From Pelargonium tetragonum (lineage: Eukaryota; Streptophyta; Magnoliopsida; Geraniales; Geraniaceae), in contig JAYMTL010000057.1 of NCBI GenBank assembly GCA_036897445.1, forward strand, positions 45,416 to 109,415: a stretch of DNA of 64,000 bases, in the 5' to 3' direction. The notes beneath the pieces were generated by a model. That model was not told the origin of the DNA. It was given only the letters and a program-made list of their open reading frames with translations, and ran no database searches. Numbering within the stretch: position 1 is the stretch's first letter; the number at the start of each line of letters is the position of its first letter. Shown piece by piece: positions 51,401 to 64,000 of this stretch. The position numbers were made by a program, and so were the translations under genes.

Positions 51401-54400
51401 ACTCTTAAGGGGTGAATAAGTTATATAATAAAAAAGTTTCGTTAATGTCTTATATATTTAGCCTTAACAATACTCCAATTTGATTAAAAAAAGCTTTCGA
51501 ATTAGCTAGCCATTTTTAACTCTCGGTCTAGTTAAAAAAACTTAAGAGTTACGAAAAAAGGGTCTACAAATTAAGCTTTTGCGTATAAAAATCAACATAT
51601 AACAACAAAGACTCATTATTCAGGAAACCCTGCAGGCTCCTAAGTTTTAGACCCGTAGTAGAAATGCAAACTTCGAGTAAGTTAAGAAGTTAAGTGCTAA
51701 ACTCTTTTTTACAAAAAATTTTGTTATAATAAAGATAGTACGAATAGAACAATATACAGGTTAGCGCTTTTTACAAAAGGAAATTTAGGGCTTTTTGAAT
51801 AACTGAAGTGGGATATAGGATATAGTAGGGTTCCTGCCCATTTGTTTGTTTTGTACTTTTCTTCCCCATTTCTTGGGATTCTAAGGAATTTGAGACCTAG
51901 AATGAAATCAAAAGAACACAAGACCCTTTTCTTTTTATAAAAAGTAAATAATTAGAATACTCAAGAACTTATAAAACAGAGAAATCCAAATAAACACTTA
52001 ACTAGAAAATACCCTGGGATTCTGGAGGAGCTGACCCATATTTAAGAGAACTACTTATACTTATTTAAGCCCTTACCACAAAAGAGCTCCCTTTTGAACT
52101 TCCCTTGCTGTAACTAGGGAACTGCTAAGCCAAGGGTTCTAATCCCGCGACACTTATACTAGGATTAAACTTGAAGATAAGAAAACAGACTTTAAAGCTT
52201 TCTTATTACTCTTCATTTTTCAGTTTTTATCCCTATCGTGATACCCTACATACCCTTAATCTTAAAAGGACCTATACTCTTACCTCACCTTTCCGAGCCT
52301 TCTTACTTATACTACTTCTAATTTCTATATTCTTAGTTACACTCTTACATTGCTATGCTCCCTTTCTTAATACCTCTACTTACTTTTAGTCTTATGCATT
52401 ATGGAACTGAGTACCTATCTTGATAATAATACCTTTCTTATTGGTTGGCGATACCCGCTATACTGACCCGCTCGCTAAACTCAACTTTAAAGTAAAGAAT
52501 TCCTTAACTTAAACTTATGTCTTCTTAGAAAGAATTATTCCTAAGTTTCCCAGCCCATAATCAACTAGAATTTGGTTCTTAAGCTTGCCTTTTTCACTTT
52601 AGCTTAAAAACTTTCCATTACCTCCTAGAAACTAAAAGACTCTAGCACGAAATTTGACTTTATTAGCCGCCCTTAGGACGGATCCCTAAAAAAGGCCAGA
52701 GACTCCCATCTGCACTATAAAAAATCCCTTTTTAACTAGCTACAGAGTAAACAGATCCTATACTACTATAGGAAGGAGCTCCTTCCTAACTCTTTTTAAT
52801 TCCTTGTATTTATACTCTTAGAGCTACACTAAAAAACGGGCTACAGTAAGGCAGTAAAATAAAATAGAGTATAGCCTACTTTTCGGATCCGTTAAATCAA
52901 GGAGTCCCCGTAGAAAACTCTGTAAATCGAGACTCAAGAAATAGACTATAGTGATACCCTTTTTATTATAGTTAATTAATACAAATTTCAGATTATGAAA
53001 ACCCGTACATTAGCAAGGGATCCCGGGCTTCTGCCTTGGAAGTCTTTTCTCTTGTAAAACTTTTTTTGTATTCCTGTACTGGATAAAACTAAAAGCATTT
53101 TAAGAGCCCCTGTTTTAGTAGCTTACTCTAAATAAGTTAGGTAGGATCTTTAAAAAGTACATAAGATGCTTGGATCAAATAACGTAATTAACTTGTAAGG
53201 TACTGGAACTAAAACTGAAGGAAAATCTTTAACTAAAGGATGGTATAAGTAGAGTAGACCGCAGAGCTATGCCCCTTATCTTTATTACTCTATGCTCGAA
53301 TCCTTATTCGAAAACCCGGATATTTGTCTTGAGTATTTACAACGGAAGCTTACCTCTTAAGCCTTTATAACCGCGGTTTTAACATGAAACTAAGCAGAGT
53401 TTTCTCTATCAATTTCTAAGAACCCTACTTTATATGCTAGCTATAAGCTTTTTCTTTTTAGCTCGATAATACATTCTTTACAAAGTAGCGTCAAAACTAA
53501 AAATAAGAGTACTTTAACCCCGAGGCATCCTGATAGCTGTTGGAATTGGAATTCAGGAAAGGCTCCTATAAATTCAGAGTACCCTAGCGGGTACCTTTTG
53601 ACTCAGCAACAGCTTGGTAAACGGGGAGAACCTATAACCCGTGTTTTTCTTAAAAACTTTTTTCGCGAATCGCCTAAGAAACCCTAGAAATATTAAATCG
53701 AGTACAGGCTTCCCTTTGAGCAGATGCCGGATAACCCCTTTGTATAGGTTGTGAACCCCTGCCCTCTCCTGTTTTAGTTTACCCCGTGTTAAAGAACAAC
53801 TTATTTTAAAATTCAATGCTAAGTCCCTTTTTTGTGTATTAAAACGCTTGTTTAGGACATACCCGTTATGATATATAATTCCAATTAGATTTTAAAGGAT
53901 TGCGAAAACTTTCTAAAAATGTATAGAGTGCCCTATTTAGGATACTCCAGAATAAAAAATACGGAAGGGCTTCCAAACTAAAGGTATAAGGCGTTCTTTA
54001 TATACAAAAATTCCGCTTAAGATTCTTCCTAATTATTAATAGACAAATTATGAGCTCTAGTATAATTATATACTGATGACTAAGATAGGGTTTCCTTTTC
54101 TAGTCTTAAAGAGTGTAAGTATTTCCACTCTCAATATACTTCTATAGCATTAACCCTTCCTACGTAAACTTCGGGCGGTAATATAGATGTATTTATTATC
54201 TCCCAAGTATCTATCCTCTAAAACGATAAGCTACAAAACGAGCCTAGAAGTTTGTTGATGTTCGTTCTAAAGGTGTAATATGTCATTCTACTACTACTAT
54301 AAAGACTTTCCATCCTTCACAAAGTTTCAGTCAGGTAGATGGATTCATTATGTACTTACAAGGTTCGTTTCCTCTTTATCGATAAAAGCATAGAGCAAGA

Positions 54401-54699
54401 TAAATCTTGCCTTACCTTTCTTTAGTGACTTTCCTGTCCTGTTTAGTGCCTCTAATCTAAAACCCCTTGAAATCCCATTAGTCTTTAAAGGGTAGCTCTT
54501 TGCTTTGCTAGGTAGCCCTTAGACATAGTAAGAGTAATTTCTCAACACAACAAGGGAGTCCCTTTCCTAGCTTCAATTTAGTACTAATGAGTGTGTAACC
54601 TGGAAAGATGTACAGCTCATAGAGTATGCTTTAACAGCTAAGCTTTGACTGACAAGACTTGTTGACTAGTATCTTCCTTCTCTATGGTACTTAATTAAG
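48418..54699. other. Non-coding region
   Basis: No gene. The perfect palindrome at 52769-52788 and a short pyrimidine-rich patch near 52190-52400 are the only structures I noticed. Confidence 0.7.
52769..52788. repeat. Perfect 20-bp palindrome
   Basis: TAGGAAGGAG is followed directly by its exact reverse complement CTCCTTCCTA, with no spacer and mixed base content. Symmetry stops at 52768/52789. No gene adjoins it. Confidence 0.85.
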
Positions 54700-57200
54700 T
54701 TACCTACGTAAAAGCTCAAAGCAGGAACAAGTTTATAGTTAAGTAGGCCAGGTTTTAAGAAACAGGGCTGGAGAGGGCCCTCTAATCCTATAATATATCG
54801 GTGTCAAAACTCTTGATTTCAGTAAAGGGTTACTACACTATGTAACATGTCCAATTTGAAACCTTATAGTACGTACCTAACAAGGTAGTGTTCTCCAGTT
54901 TATTTACTTTAACTACTTTGTAGATTAGCAGTGTTTGATACTTAATTAAAAGGATACAACTCTTGGGATAACGGAAACCTGATATTTATTTCCTTTGAGA
55001 GTTTAGACCTTTGAGAGAGTTTAGGAGAACCCGTATTCTTATTCTTAGGAGGTTCCAGTATTCTATTCTGAATCTTAAATCTTAAAAGTACCAGATAAAT
55101 ATAAATGAAGTAACTATTTTCGGAAGTTCCTGATAGTAATTTGTAGAAGAACTCAATTTAAAGAAAAGTACTTTATTCCAGTCCAGGAATTTCTTATTAG
55201 GGTTCTTGTAGCTGTTAAAGAGTCTACTCATCTGAGCTTTAGCAAATAAATAAGGTAATGGTAATAAAATATAGTAAATCCAAGGCAGACATTTGTTAAA
55301 TGTATCGCTTACAGAGTACCTAAACGCCAGTTCAACTTCAGCATTATTTGATTTTATTTGTATTCCTTTTCTTTTTGTATTGTATTTATTGAAAGCAGGT
55401 AGTAAATAGGAAAGATTGAATTAAATAACCAGTTTAAATGCGGAAGTAAAAGGTATTTTGGATAAGAATTTTGAGATTGATTAGGTGAGGTGTTTCAGCA
55501 GGATTAGTTTTAATTCTTGAAAGTTTTTAAGGAGTTTGCTTATTTCAAGTTTCCATTTCTAGTTCCAGTTAAAAGGATAAAAAAGAATTAAAGCTAAAGA
55601 AATTTCTGTAATTTAAAAGTTCAAGTCTCTATATTTGGCCTTTCCTTTTTAGGTTCACAGGTTCCGCAGCTGATAGTTTTAAGCTGAAGTCATTTGACTT
55701 TTGTATTTTGATAGCCCGGTTTTCTTGATGTTGGTCTTTTGGGTATATAGAGAAGTTTCGTTCAAGGGTTATGGCCTCTAAGAAATGTGAAAGGTATTCT
55801 AGAGGAGTCCTTTATTGTATATTTATGAACTAAACGTATCAACACCTTAATTAAAGGGTTGCCCGGATAAATGTTATTCTAGATAATAACTTGTTTGGTA
55901 GCAATCTAAGAGGGAACACAGCCCTCTTTAATTCAATTGTCTTGAGCTTATAGCAGGAGCTGGATAACATAAACCAGATTATCTAGTCTTTTAAGAGTAT
56001 AGTCCTAATTCTTTCTGATTTTAGGAAAGAAAATTCTTAATCATAAAGGAAGTTCCTGTATTTGTAGTTTCAGAAGGAGTCAATAATTCCAGGTTGTACT
56101 TATTTATTTAGGGTTTCCGTCTTTTACTTGATGAGAGACTGATCTGATTCCGATCCTATGTGTCAGGATAAGGTATATTAGACAGAAAATGTATTCTATT
56201 TGTCGGTGTAGCTTCTAGACAGTTCTTCTTGTGGAATGTCCATGTAATCTGGAGATTCTATTGTTCTTTGAAAGTATATTCTATTCCATTTTCTAGACTA
56301 GAATAGAGAGTTTCGGTAGTTACTCTCTGAATTGGTATTCTTTTGCAAGCAGCTATTTGGAGTTTCTGTGTTTGAGATTCTATTCTATCTAGCAAGGAAA
56401 GTATGCTTGTTCTGTGTAAGCAGGTTCAGATTCCTTCTTTTACATTGTTGAGATGGAATAGATAGCCAAATAAAAAAGAGGCTTAAATGTATTCTAGTCT
56501 TTGTCAAGGTCTGGAAAGGACTTCCCGATATATACTCTTGCTCTGCTGTCGAAGGTCAATGCTTTCTAGGTCAAGGCTAGTTTATTTACTTGTGTGTAAG
56601 TATGACACTTTATCTGATTCCTGTTTAGGACATAAGCTTAGATCTCTTATTCATGACAGATTAGTTCTTCCTTATTCGTTAAGATAGATACTATAAGAAT
56701 TGTTCTAATGGGATGGGATAGAAAGAAGATTAGACTCTCTTTGAGAGGACAGTCCAAGCTCTTTAGTCTTAATGGAAGCAAGTCTGTAAATAACGGATTC
56801 TGAATCCTTTGGAATTTCTTATAATAAAGGAACTTTCCGATCTATCAGGTTTAGCTGTTTAAGATAATGTATTCTTGAAAGTGTTCTTGGCTTTGTTCTA
56901 ACAGGTTTCCTTCATAATGAGGGGTATAGAGTAGTATACTGTAAACTTCAACATTTCTTGTTCGGGATTTGACTTCTTGTACGGTTTCCAACTACTTTTG
57001 AGATTCCTAGAATTTTATAGAGTGATTTTTTGTTTAACGAGTAGTTACTTAGGAGTGCTCTTATTTGTACAGTATTGACGGCGCTAAAGGCAGGATCCAG
57101 GATGTTCTTAGATTCCTTGTAAGTAAGCCGGTGTAGTTTAGAGTTCCTAATCTAAGCTAATAATTTCTAATGTACTTCAAAAGGAAGATACTAGAATCTA
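54700..57200 (+). repeat. Repeat block C of recurring short words (forward)
   Basis: This block has the texture and orientation of block A and shares the 17- and 16-base identities listed there. It carries a 23-base word at 56342-56364 whose exact reverse complement lies in block D at 59165-59187. TAGACTAGAATAGAGAG at 56294-56310 recurs directly at 57765-57781. No gene is found. Confidence 0.6.
56342..56364 (+). repeat. 23-nt inverted repeat arm (block C)
   Basis: This sequence contains GCAAGCAGCTATTTGGAGTT and is the exact reverse complement of 59165-59187. Similarity continues upstream as TATTCTTT with one T more in this copy. Confidence 0.85.
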
Positions 57201-59155
57201 GATCTGGTTTCTATCTATCTTCCTCAAAGAAATAACTTGAATACTAATACCTTTATTGGCTTGCTATCTATATCTATTCCATCTCAACAAAGGAATCTTG
57301 ACTTTACTGGAAAACCTGATGGATACTACCATTCAAAACATCATTCTAAATTGTAAACTTCCTTTAAATCCCAAAAGCTCCTCTCTCGCTAGCTCTCATA
57401 CTCTTAATCAGAACTTCATATGCGGAATACCCAAAAGAAAATAGAATTAGGTTTCCTCCTTTAGGCTTACAAACCATGCAGGGTTTTTAAGAGACTGTGT
57501 TCTTAAAGGTTCCTGAAGAGAGTTATAAACTAGAGTTAGGAAGATAAGGAAAGTACAACCTGATGGACAAGTTAGGAAAATCCGGAATAGTAGAATAGCG
57601 CGAGATACCCTCCTAATAGCAAGAGTAGCATGATTCATAGAGTCCTCTAAGCTCATGTCCATTACTCCATTACAATGCCAAGAATACCTGGAATTATAGG
57701 AAGATACTCACTGGAAATATCTTACATTTTTCTGTCTATAACTCCTTTACCTCTATCCCCTTGTTAGACTAGAATAGAGAGATTCCTACAAGTTCTTACT
57801 GCCTTATCCGAGAGCTCCCTTTTTTAACTTGGTAAGGTGAATCCCTATTATTGCATTATTTGCTTATCGTACAAAGAGGCAAGTTTACTTGGAGAGTACA
57901 AAAATCCTTCTTACCGACCTGGTACTTTGTGAAGAAGGTTAACTCATCATGATCAAGGTAGTACAAACTTACACTAGGACTAAGATCAAGAAAGGAAAAC
58001 CTTGAAAGCTTGTTCTGAAACTTATTGATGAAAAACACCTTTAATATTCCTATCCAGCAAAGCAAAATAGACAACATTCACCCAAAGCTAATAAAACGAG
58101 TCCCGAAGACTAATAAAAATACCAAGTTGCTGATACCTATAACAGAGCCAGCCTGTTTCTCCCATAAGCAACAATTCCTATAGTTACAGGTCTTTATTTA
58201 ATTGAGTTCTTCCACTGTTTAGGTACTTAGTAAATTTGTGTACATTAAAAGAAATTGAATTTCCTTTAATTGTTGACCCTTTTAAAAACCTTGGAACGAA
58301 CCCCCTTTACTAAAAAAGTTTATAGAATTACTTATATTCAGGACTATAAATATAAAAGACAGCGAACTTCATGATCATGAGAATTACAAATAAATAAGGA
58401 TTAAGAACTAAAGCAAACAGCCTGCAGTCTAGAATATCTTTTATTGCTAGTTCGGGTTACCCTTTGATACATCTATATTTCAATTCTTTGTATTCTCTAT
58501 AAAACTTTATTATATCCGGGTAACTCATACATAAACGCGGGATTCTTTGCCTTTAAATTCTTTACTTTTTATGTTTTGAGTCCTTACATAGTTTTCTAAT
58601 TGTCTATTTTATCTAGTCAGTCCTAGCAGAATAGGAACCTCCTTATTATCCTTATTAAGAATCAATCTTGTGAACTCCTTTCCTAAAACAAGCTGCTTAC
58701 AAAAGAATACAAAACCCAGAATACAATTAATTACATTACCTTAGCTTCAATTCCCCTCCTGTTAGCCTAGTAAGAGGTTAGGAATTCAATATTTCTAGTT
58801 AGGTTCACAGTTGGTCCAGAAGTACATTGAATTTGTGTACTGGTTCAGGAAGTTGGTTTACAGAATACTTTACCGGAAATGGACAAGTTAGGCAAGTTTA
58901 TTTTATTTGTTTACAGCAATATAGACGTTGTAATTCCATCATAAGTCATAAGAAGGAAACCTTATTTATTGTTGGGAATATTTAATTAATATTAATTGCA
59001 TTACCTCAATTGACTGGTTAGGAAAATGTTGAAGTTTACTCTGTCTTAGACTCCTGAACTGGCTTGCAGAATACAATACAATTCTAAGTTCCTAAACTAT
59101 CTCTTACTCTTAGCAATTCTTAGGTATCTCACAAGTAATACAATCCTTTAGCAGC

Positions 59156-59187
59156 CTTGACAACAACTCCAAATAGCTGCTTGCAAA
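59156..59187 (+). repeat. 18-nt direct repeat overlapping a 23-nt inverted repeat (block D)
   Basis: 59156-59173 matches 25976-25993 directly. The overlapping 59165-59187 is the exact reverse complement of 56342-56364. This one spot therefore ties blocks B, C and D together. Confidence 0.85.
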
Positions 59188-60144
59188 GAATACAAAGGCT
59201 TTGGACTCCCTTCTTAGACTAGAATCAGCACTAGGTTTTACCTTTAGATTAGACTTGAAAGTGAGACTCCTCTATTCTTATGTATTGTATCTACCTAAAA
59301 CTTAAAGATTCTATTCTTTAGCTACAGCACCGGTTTACTTCCTTCAGAAAGAGAGCTACAATAAATAGAGTTATATCCTAAACTATAAATTGGACTCTAC
59401 TAGATCTCGGAAGAACCTTTATAAGATTAAGAATACAAATTTACCATCAATGTCAGCTTAACTCCAAAACAAGTGCTTGCATGCAAAACCAAAGAATACA
59501 AAAGACAATAAAGAAGGAATTCATAGAACTAAGACTCGGAAATGGAAATAATGAAAGCTCTTCCTTTAGCAACAGTCCCACTCCTTTACCTACACAGAAG
59601 AACTAATACAAGAACAAATACCTAATAACCTGGAATACAAATAGCTACACTACAATTAATAGAGTTACCTGGAATTTTCTTTCAACCGCTTCTCGATCTA
59701 CTTCTTTGACAGCTATCACCTTCTCCTTCTTATGCAAACAGTGGAAGACTGAATACAGGACTGACTTTCGACAGCTACACATCCTTCGACTGGCCACTTT
59801 TATAAATGCAACACCTTGCTGTCAGTTGTTACTAGCTTAGGAATTGATAGCGACAGAGTGTCCTTAACTTCCATTAGCACAAGATAAGATGGTTTCCATT
59901 AACAACTGAACATGTTAAAGAATTAAGACTTTTAAAAGGAATTCTTTTACTGTCTATCGATCTAGATCGGAATCAAGCTTTCATCAATCAAGATAAACTA
60001 ACAAGCTTCCCTTCCAAAAAAAGAAATAGAATCTGCTAGAGCGGCTCTCAAGAACAACCTATTAAATTAAGGAATTTACACTTTCTTAAACTACTAACCG
60101 GAATTTATCTGTTTAACTCCGCTATAACAATTCTCGATCGTAAA

Positions 60145-60171
60145 TCTCCTAAGGAAGACTTGTTTCCATTA
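60145..60171 (+). repeat. 27-nt exact direct repeat, copy 2 (block D)
   Basis: This is identical to 27140-27166. The upstream 13-base word at 60127-60139 is also shared, separated here by GTAAA. Confidence 0.85.
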
Positions 60172-60850
60172 GAGCAATTGCCTGCGATACACTTTGCTAG
60201 AATAAATTCAATCTGTTTCCATTAGCTTGACAGTCTTCCATTAGGCTCCTGGAATTCCATAATCCCCAACCAACTTCCTGGTATACTAATAGCTACAAGA
60301 ATACGGAATCTCTAGGGTCTTCCCAAGCATTGAATTACAGAGAGTGTTAAAGTCCTGCCTAGTCAATCTGCTAAATGTATAATCTACAAACTCTGGTTTC
60401 CTACCATCAATGTCCAAAATGCAGAAGACCTCCTTCTTAAACCACTAAACAGGAACTTTTTTAAGCTTTACTAAGATAATCCACCATTAGCAACATCGGC
60501 TATACAGATAGTGCTTCAATCCCAGATTCTATTATTATATAGAGAGTCCTATATTCACTAGAGAATCAGATTCAGTTATTCCTTTACCGGAACCTCCTTT
60601 AAGATTAAGAATACAGGATCTCCTAAACTATCTTCTAGAAACTAGGACTTCTCAAAGAAATTAGAGTTACCAGCTGACACAGAGGATTAGGAACACAGTC
60701 TCTTGCTCGATATTGACCTTCGAGCTGCCTTCTTAGACTAGAATATGTTATCCAGAGAAACTATGTCCCACTACTCTACAAAAGAATGAATTTAGAATCC
60801 TTGTCAGATACTTTCACATAAGGGATCCCTACAAAATAAAAAATTCCTAA

Positions 60851-63800
60851 CTTTCATTGGAGTCCTTTTAAGCAGAGCACACTAGCTCCGCAATACAGGT
60901 AATACAATAGTTCCCCGTACTATATAGCAAATACTCCTTTGCTTACTAAGACTGATAAAGTTCCCTATCGACTGCTTTTAAAAAGCCTTATTTACTATAA
61001 CTTTACCTTGCTAAACTCCACTGCTTATTTTAGATCGAAAGCCGGATCCCTTTTCTTCCTTTTTCTAGAACGACTTATACAAAGCAAAAGAACCCAAAGC
61101 AGAGTTACCTATACACAGGGCTTTATACCGTGGGAGCCCTTACCAAGGAATTCCTTAGAAAAGAAAGAAAAACCCTACTTTGTTGTATCGAGTTAAGAAA
61201 CTTCTGCTGCTAAATATCTAACACTATAAAAGGCAGAATGACTCCCCTTTAGAGCTATAACTTTCCTGAGAGATATACCTTATCTAAAACCCTGTACCAA
61301 GTCCTATCCTATTTATTTGAAACTTTTCTGGAATTCTTAAAACTCTCAAACAGCTAGGCTTTTTCTTTCTGTTTCTTATATTTATTCTTATACTTGTACT
61401 TGCGCCCGGGCCCTTGTTAACTTAGGAAACCCTTTACTTAATAAAAGAATGATATTCCTTATTATAAACTTCTATACCAAACCAGAAAGAAATAGGATTA
61501 ACTGTTACTGAACCCTAATAACCTTTAAACTTGACTTCTATTGAATATTAAAGGGCTTCCTAAAAGGGTCAAACTCTTACCTTAACTACGATCAGGAGAC
61601 TCCGGTGTTTCCTATTTTACCTTGTGGATTGCCTAAAAAAGCTAATAATAGCGAAGAACCCGACCGACTTGCTTGGAATGGAAAAACCTAATTTTGAGTT
61701 CCGTAGGAAGTAGCTGCTTGTTTCGTAATAAATTCAAATATTAGGTAAGTTTTTGGTTATAAAAGTCCCTAGTATTGTCCAGAGTAATCCATTGTAATTT
61801 AAGGTAAGTACTGTGCCTACTAATTCTTAAAAAAGCAAATACAAAAATGCATACACAAAGACTTCTTAGTTCTCAATAGAGGTCTCACCTTTAAATAGGG
61901 GTTTTCTCGCGGAAGAAGACAACATATATAAGACGCCTAGGAATCCAGTATTAATAAAAGTATAAAGAGGACTCTCTGCCGATAAAAGACCCATAACCAA
62001 CACCTGCCTCAAATCGACAGCAATACTATTCCAAATGAGCTGACTTTGTTATTAGTGATAGGATTAACTCAGGCTATACCCACTCTCACCGAGCTCTTCG
62101 ATAACAGAATTCCTTACTCTTAAACTTTTGGATTACTATCCTTAAAATTTTATGTTAGCAAATAGAGGAATAATCCGTGGTATCTATCTACCTAATTTAC
62201 AAACCCTTTATTTATACAAAAAACCCTGAAGGAAGTGTTTGCAGAAGATAAAAAAAGACCCTAAAATATTTGGAATAGAGCAGAAAGAATATAGGTTTTC
62301 CTTAATTAGTTTCATTTACTAGGTTCTACTTTTCTTGGCAAAGACAAACCTAATTAATTACGAGTCCTTTTTCTGCTTAGATTTTACAGAATAATATGAT
62401 AGTAAGGGCTTTGCATTGTTATTCTTCATAGAGAGTACGCTTTTCCAGAGTTAAAATCCCCCTTGGTGGGCCACCCCCTTTAATAAAGAGAAAAAAGGAA
62501 GCTATCTTAAGGGAAGTTAATAAGTTCCTTTATAGCCAATATAAGGGGATCCTACCTATAACCCTTATATGTGTTATCGAAAATTCTTTTTAGTAGACCC
62601 CAGTTAATAGGGTACCTCTTTTCGTTTACTAAAGCGGGTTTCCTATCAAAAGTCCCTACCACTACTACTTCATTTTGTACAAAAGAAGAACTTTCAGGGG
62701 TTAATCATAGTTAGGCTATTTAGGGGCTTCTATATTATTGTCGCGTTACCTAGTATCCTATCATCAAGGGTTTCCGTACTAAGAAGTAAAGGCGTGCTTC
62801 GTTTTAGTAATTAGAATTAGATACCACAGAAATCCTGTAGGGAAACTTTGTATAATCATAAGTTACAAGTCCTTAGTATCCGAGTCACTAGAACTCATGC
62901 TCATTCTATATTAGGAAAAAAGCGCTCTGCTCTCGTAGGTAAGTAAGTCAAAATCTTTGGAGGTAACCAACTCCTACTCGCTCTTTTGAGGTCTAAAGTA
63001 AAGCAAGATCCGCATTCTAAATGATCTCCACTCTAGTTTTAGAAGAGTTACTTTAAGTCAAGGTAGTAAACTCGTTTTTGTAAATAAACACCCAAAAAGG
63101 GTAATCAACTCCGTACAAACAACCCATAGCTGGATCTTATAAAGAAAAACAGGTTTTGGTATCTTATCTATGATTGTACCCCTTGGAAGAACTTCTTTTC
63201 ATGGAAATCCGAGTAGGCGGCCCCTTTATAGCAAGAGTTTTAGGTGTAAGGGGTTTCTAAATAAGTTTACTTTTTCTGGGTAATTGAGTTATTATGAGTC
63301 TATTTTTTATCAGGAATCTACTTTGTACTAGGGGTGCTTTATTATGTAGTATAACTTCTGCATGAATGAGTGCTTAAAAAGATATTTTGGTAGAGCGAGG
63401 CTTGAATAGAAATGCCGTAGGTTAAAAAGAAATGCTCCTTTTTTAACAATTGGATAAACTTTCATTTTGCGTTGGCATAATTGGTAAGTGTATACAGGAT
63501 CTTGGTTGTTAACTAACACGACAAGGACTAAACTCTATTTATTTACATTTTTTATAATTTGATTTCGAGAATTAAAACCTAACCTAGGCCCTCTTTTAGT
63601 ATGGTGTAGGGCTTACTTAATCCTCGTTTACTCGTTTAAAAGGAAGCTGTTCTTATAGAAAATTTCGAGAGTTCGGACTTGCCTCTAATTTAAGAAAATT
63701 TTAGCGGATACTTCTCAACCCCTGGCCTTCTTTTTGGTAACGTCATACAAGGTTAAAAATTCCAAGACTTGCCCAGGAAAAGCTTGCTTTATTTTATAGC

Positions 63801-64000
63801 GGAGAAGCAGAACCAAGTCCATTTGTGAAAGATACATAGTACCTTAGATTTGAGAGTCAAAGGCCCTAGAAGGTTTATACCTAGACTAAGAATTCTTTTA
63901 AATACTTGATAAATATACTCAAGTTGACATTGACAACAAAGGAAGCCTTTTAAGGACATAAAACCGCATTTTCGGAATTATTGGCAAAGCCAAGTCGTTG
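60851..64000. other. Non-coding region
   Basis: No gene, tRNA or strong repeat was found. An 85-codon frame near 60939-61196 has no recognisable domain. Confidence 0.7.

Larger units (their letters stand above)
57200..60850 (-). repeat. Repeat block D of recurring short words (reverse)
   Basis: This block adjoins C in opposite orientation, giving a head-to-head layout about 6 kb long. It shares 27-, 18- and 12-base identities with block B. TTCCATTA recurs several times between 59870 and 60240, and TAGACTAGAAT at 57765, about 59216 and about 60735. No open frame of note is seen. Confidence 0.6.

Noticed and set aside
60939-61196. 85-codon open frame (+)
   Set aside because: No domain, signal or neighbour supports it. 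Composition matches its surroundings.
1-64000. CRISPR array, insertion sequence, rRNA operon or group I/II intron
   Set aside because: I found no regularly spaced repeats, transposase or reverse transcriptase frame, extended rRNA match or recognisable intron domain V/VI.

Overview
This 64 kb window is a gene desert. The only gene I can support with confidence is one tRNA-Cys(GCA) gene at 22180-22251 (+). No open frame is longer than about 100 codons, none resembles a known protein, and at roughly 36% G+C (estimated from sampled lines) frames of that size are expected by chance.

Origin: the best reading is a very large, gene-poor plant mitochondrial chromosome. The main reason is a broken tRNA at 48354-48417 (-). 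It keeps the acceptor stem, D arm and T loop that I remember for land-plant mitochondrial trnI-CAU but has lost most of its anticodon arm. The intact trnC is of bacterial type, not the usual native mitochondrial type; a second, bacterial-type trnC is known from several angiosperm mitochondria. Weaker tRNA scraps recall mitochondrial trnG, trnP, trnK/trnfM and a trnD-like gene. G+C is lower than is usual for angiosperm mitochondria, so a bloated algal organelle genome is not excluded. All family comparisons are from memory.

Layout: 1-9.1 kb is non-coding. 9.1-10.1 kb holds a cluster of strong stem-loops, including a 19-bp hairpin at 9932-9989. 11.1-12.4 kb looks like a decayed foldback of pyrimidine-rich and purine-rich arms. 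18.3-20.9 kb (block A) and 25.5-27.4 kb (block B) carry one family of short recurring words in opposite orientation, and trnC lies between them. 27.4-54.6 kb is mostly unique non-coding DNA with pyrimidine/purine tracts and many tRNA-like fragments. 54.7-57.2 kb (block C, same orientation as A) and 57.2-60.8 kb (block D, same orientation as B) carry the word family again, now head to head. 60.8-64 kb is non-coding.

The window reads as repeat-driven organelle sequence, not as a pathway or operon. The points of most interest are the decayed tRNA-like sequences that keep canonical loops while their stems no longer pair, the A/B/C/D repeat family, and several long hairpins.
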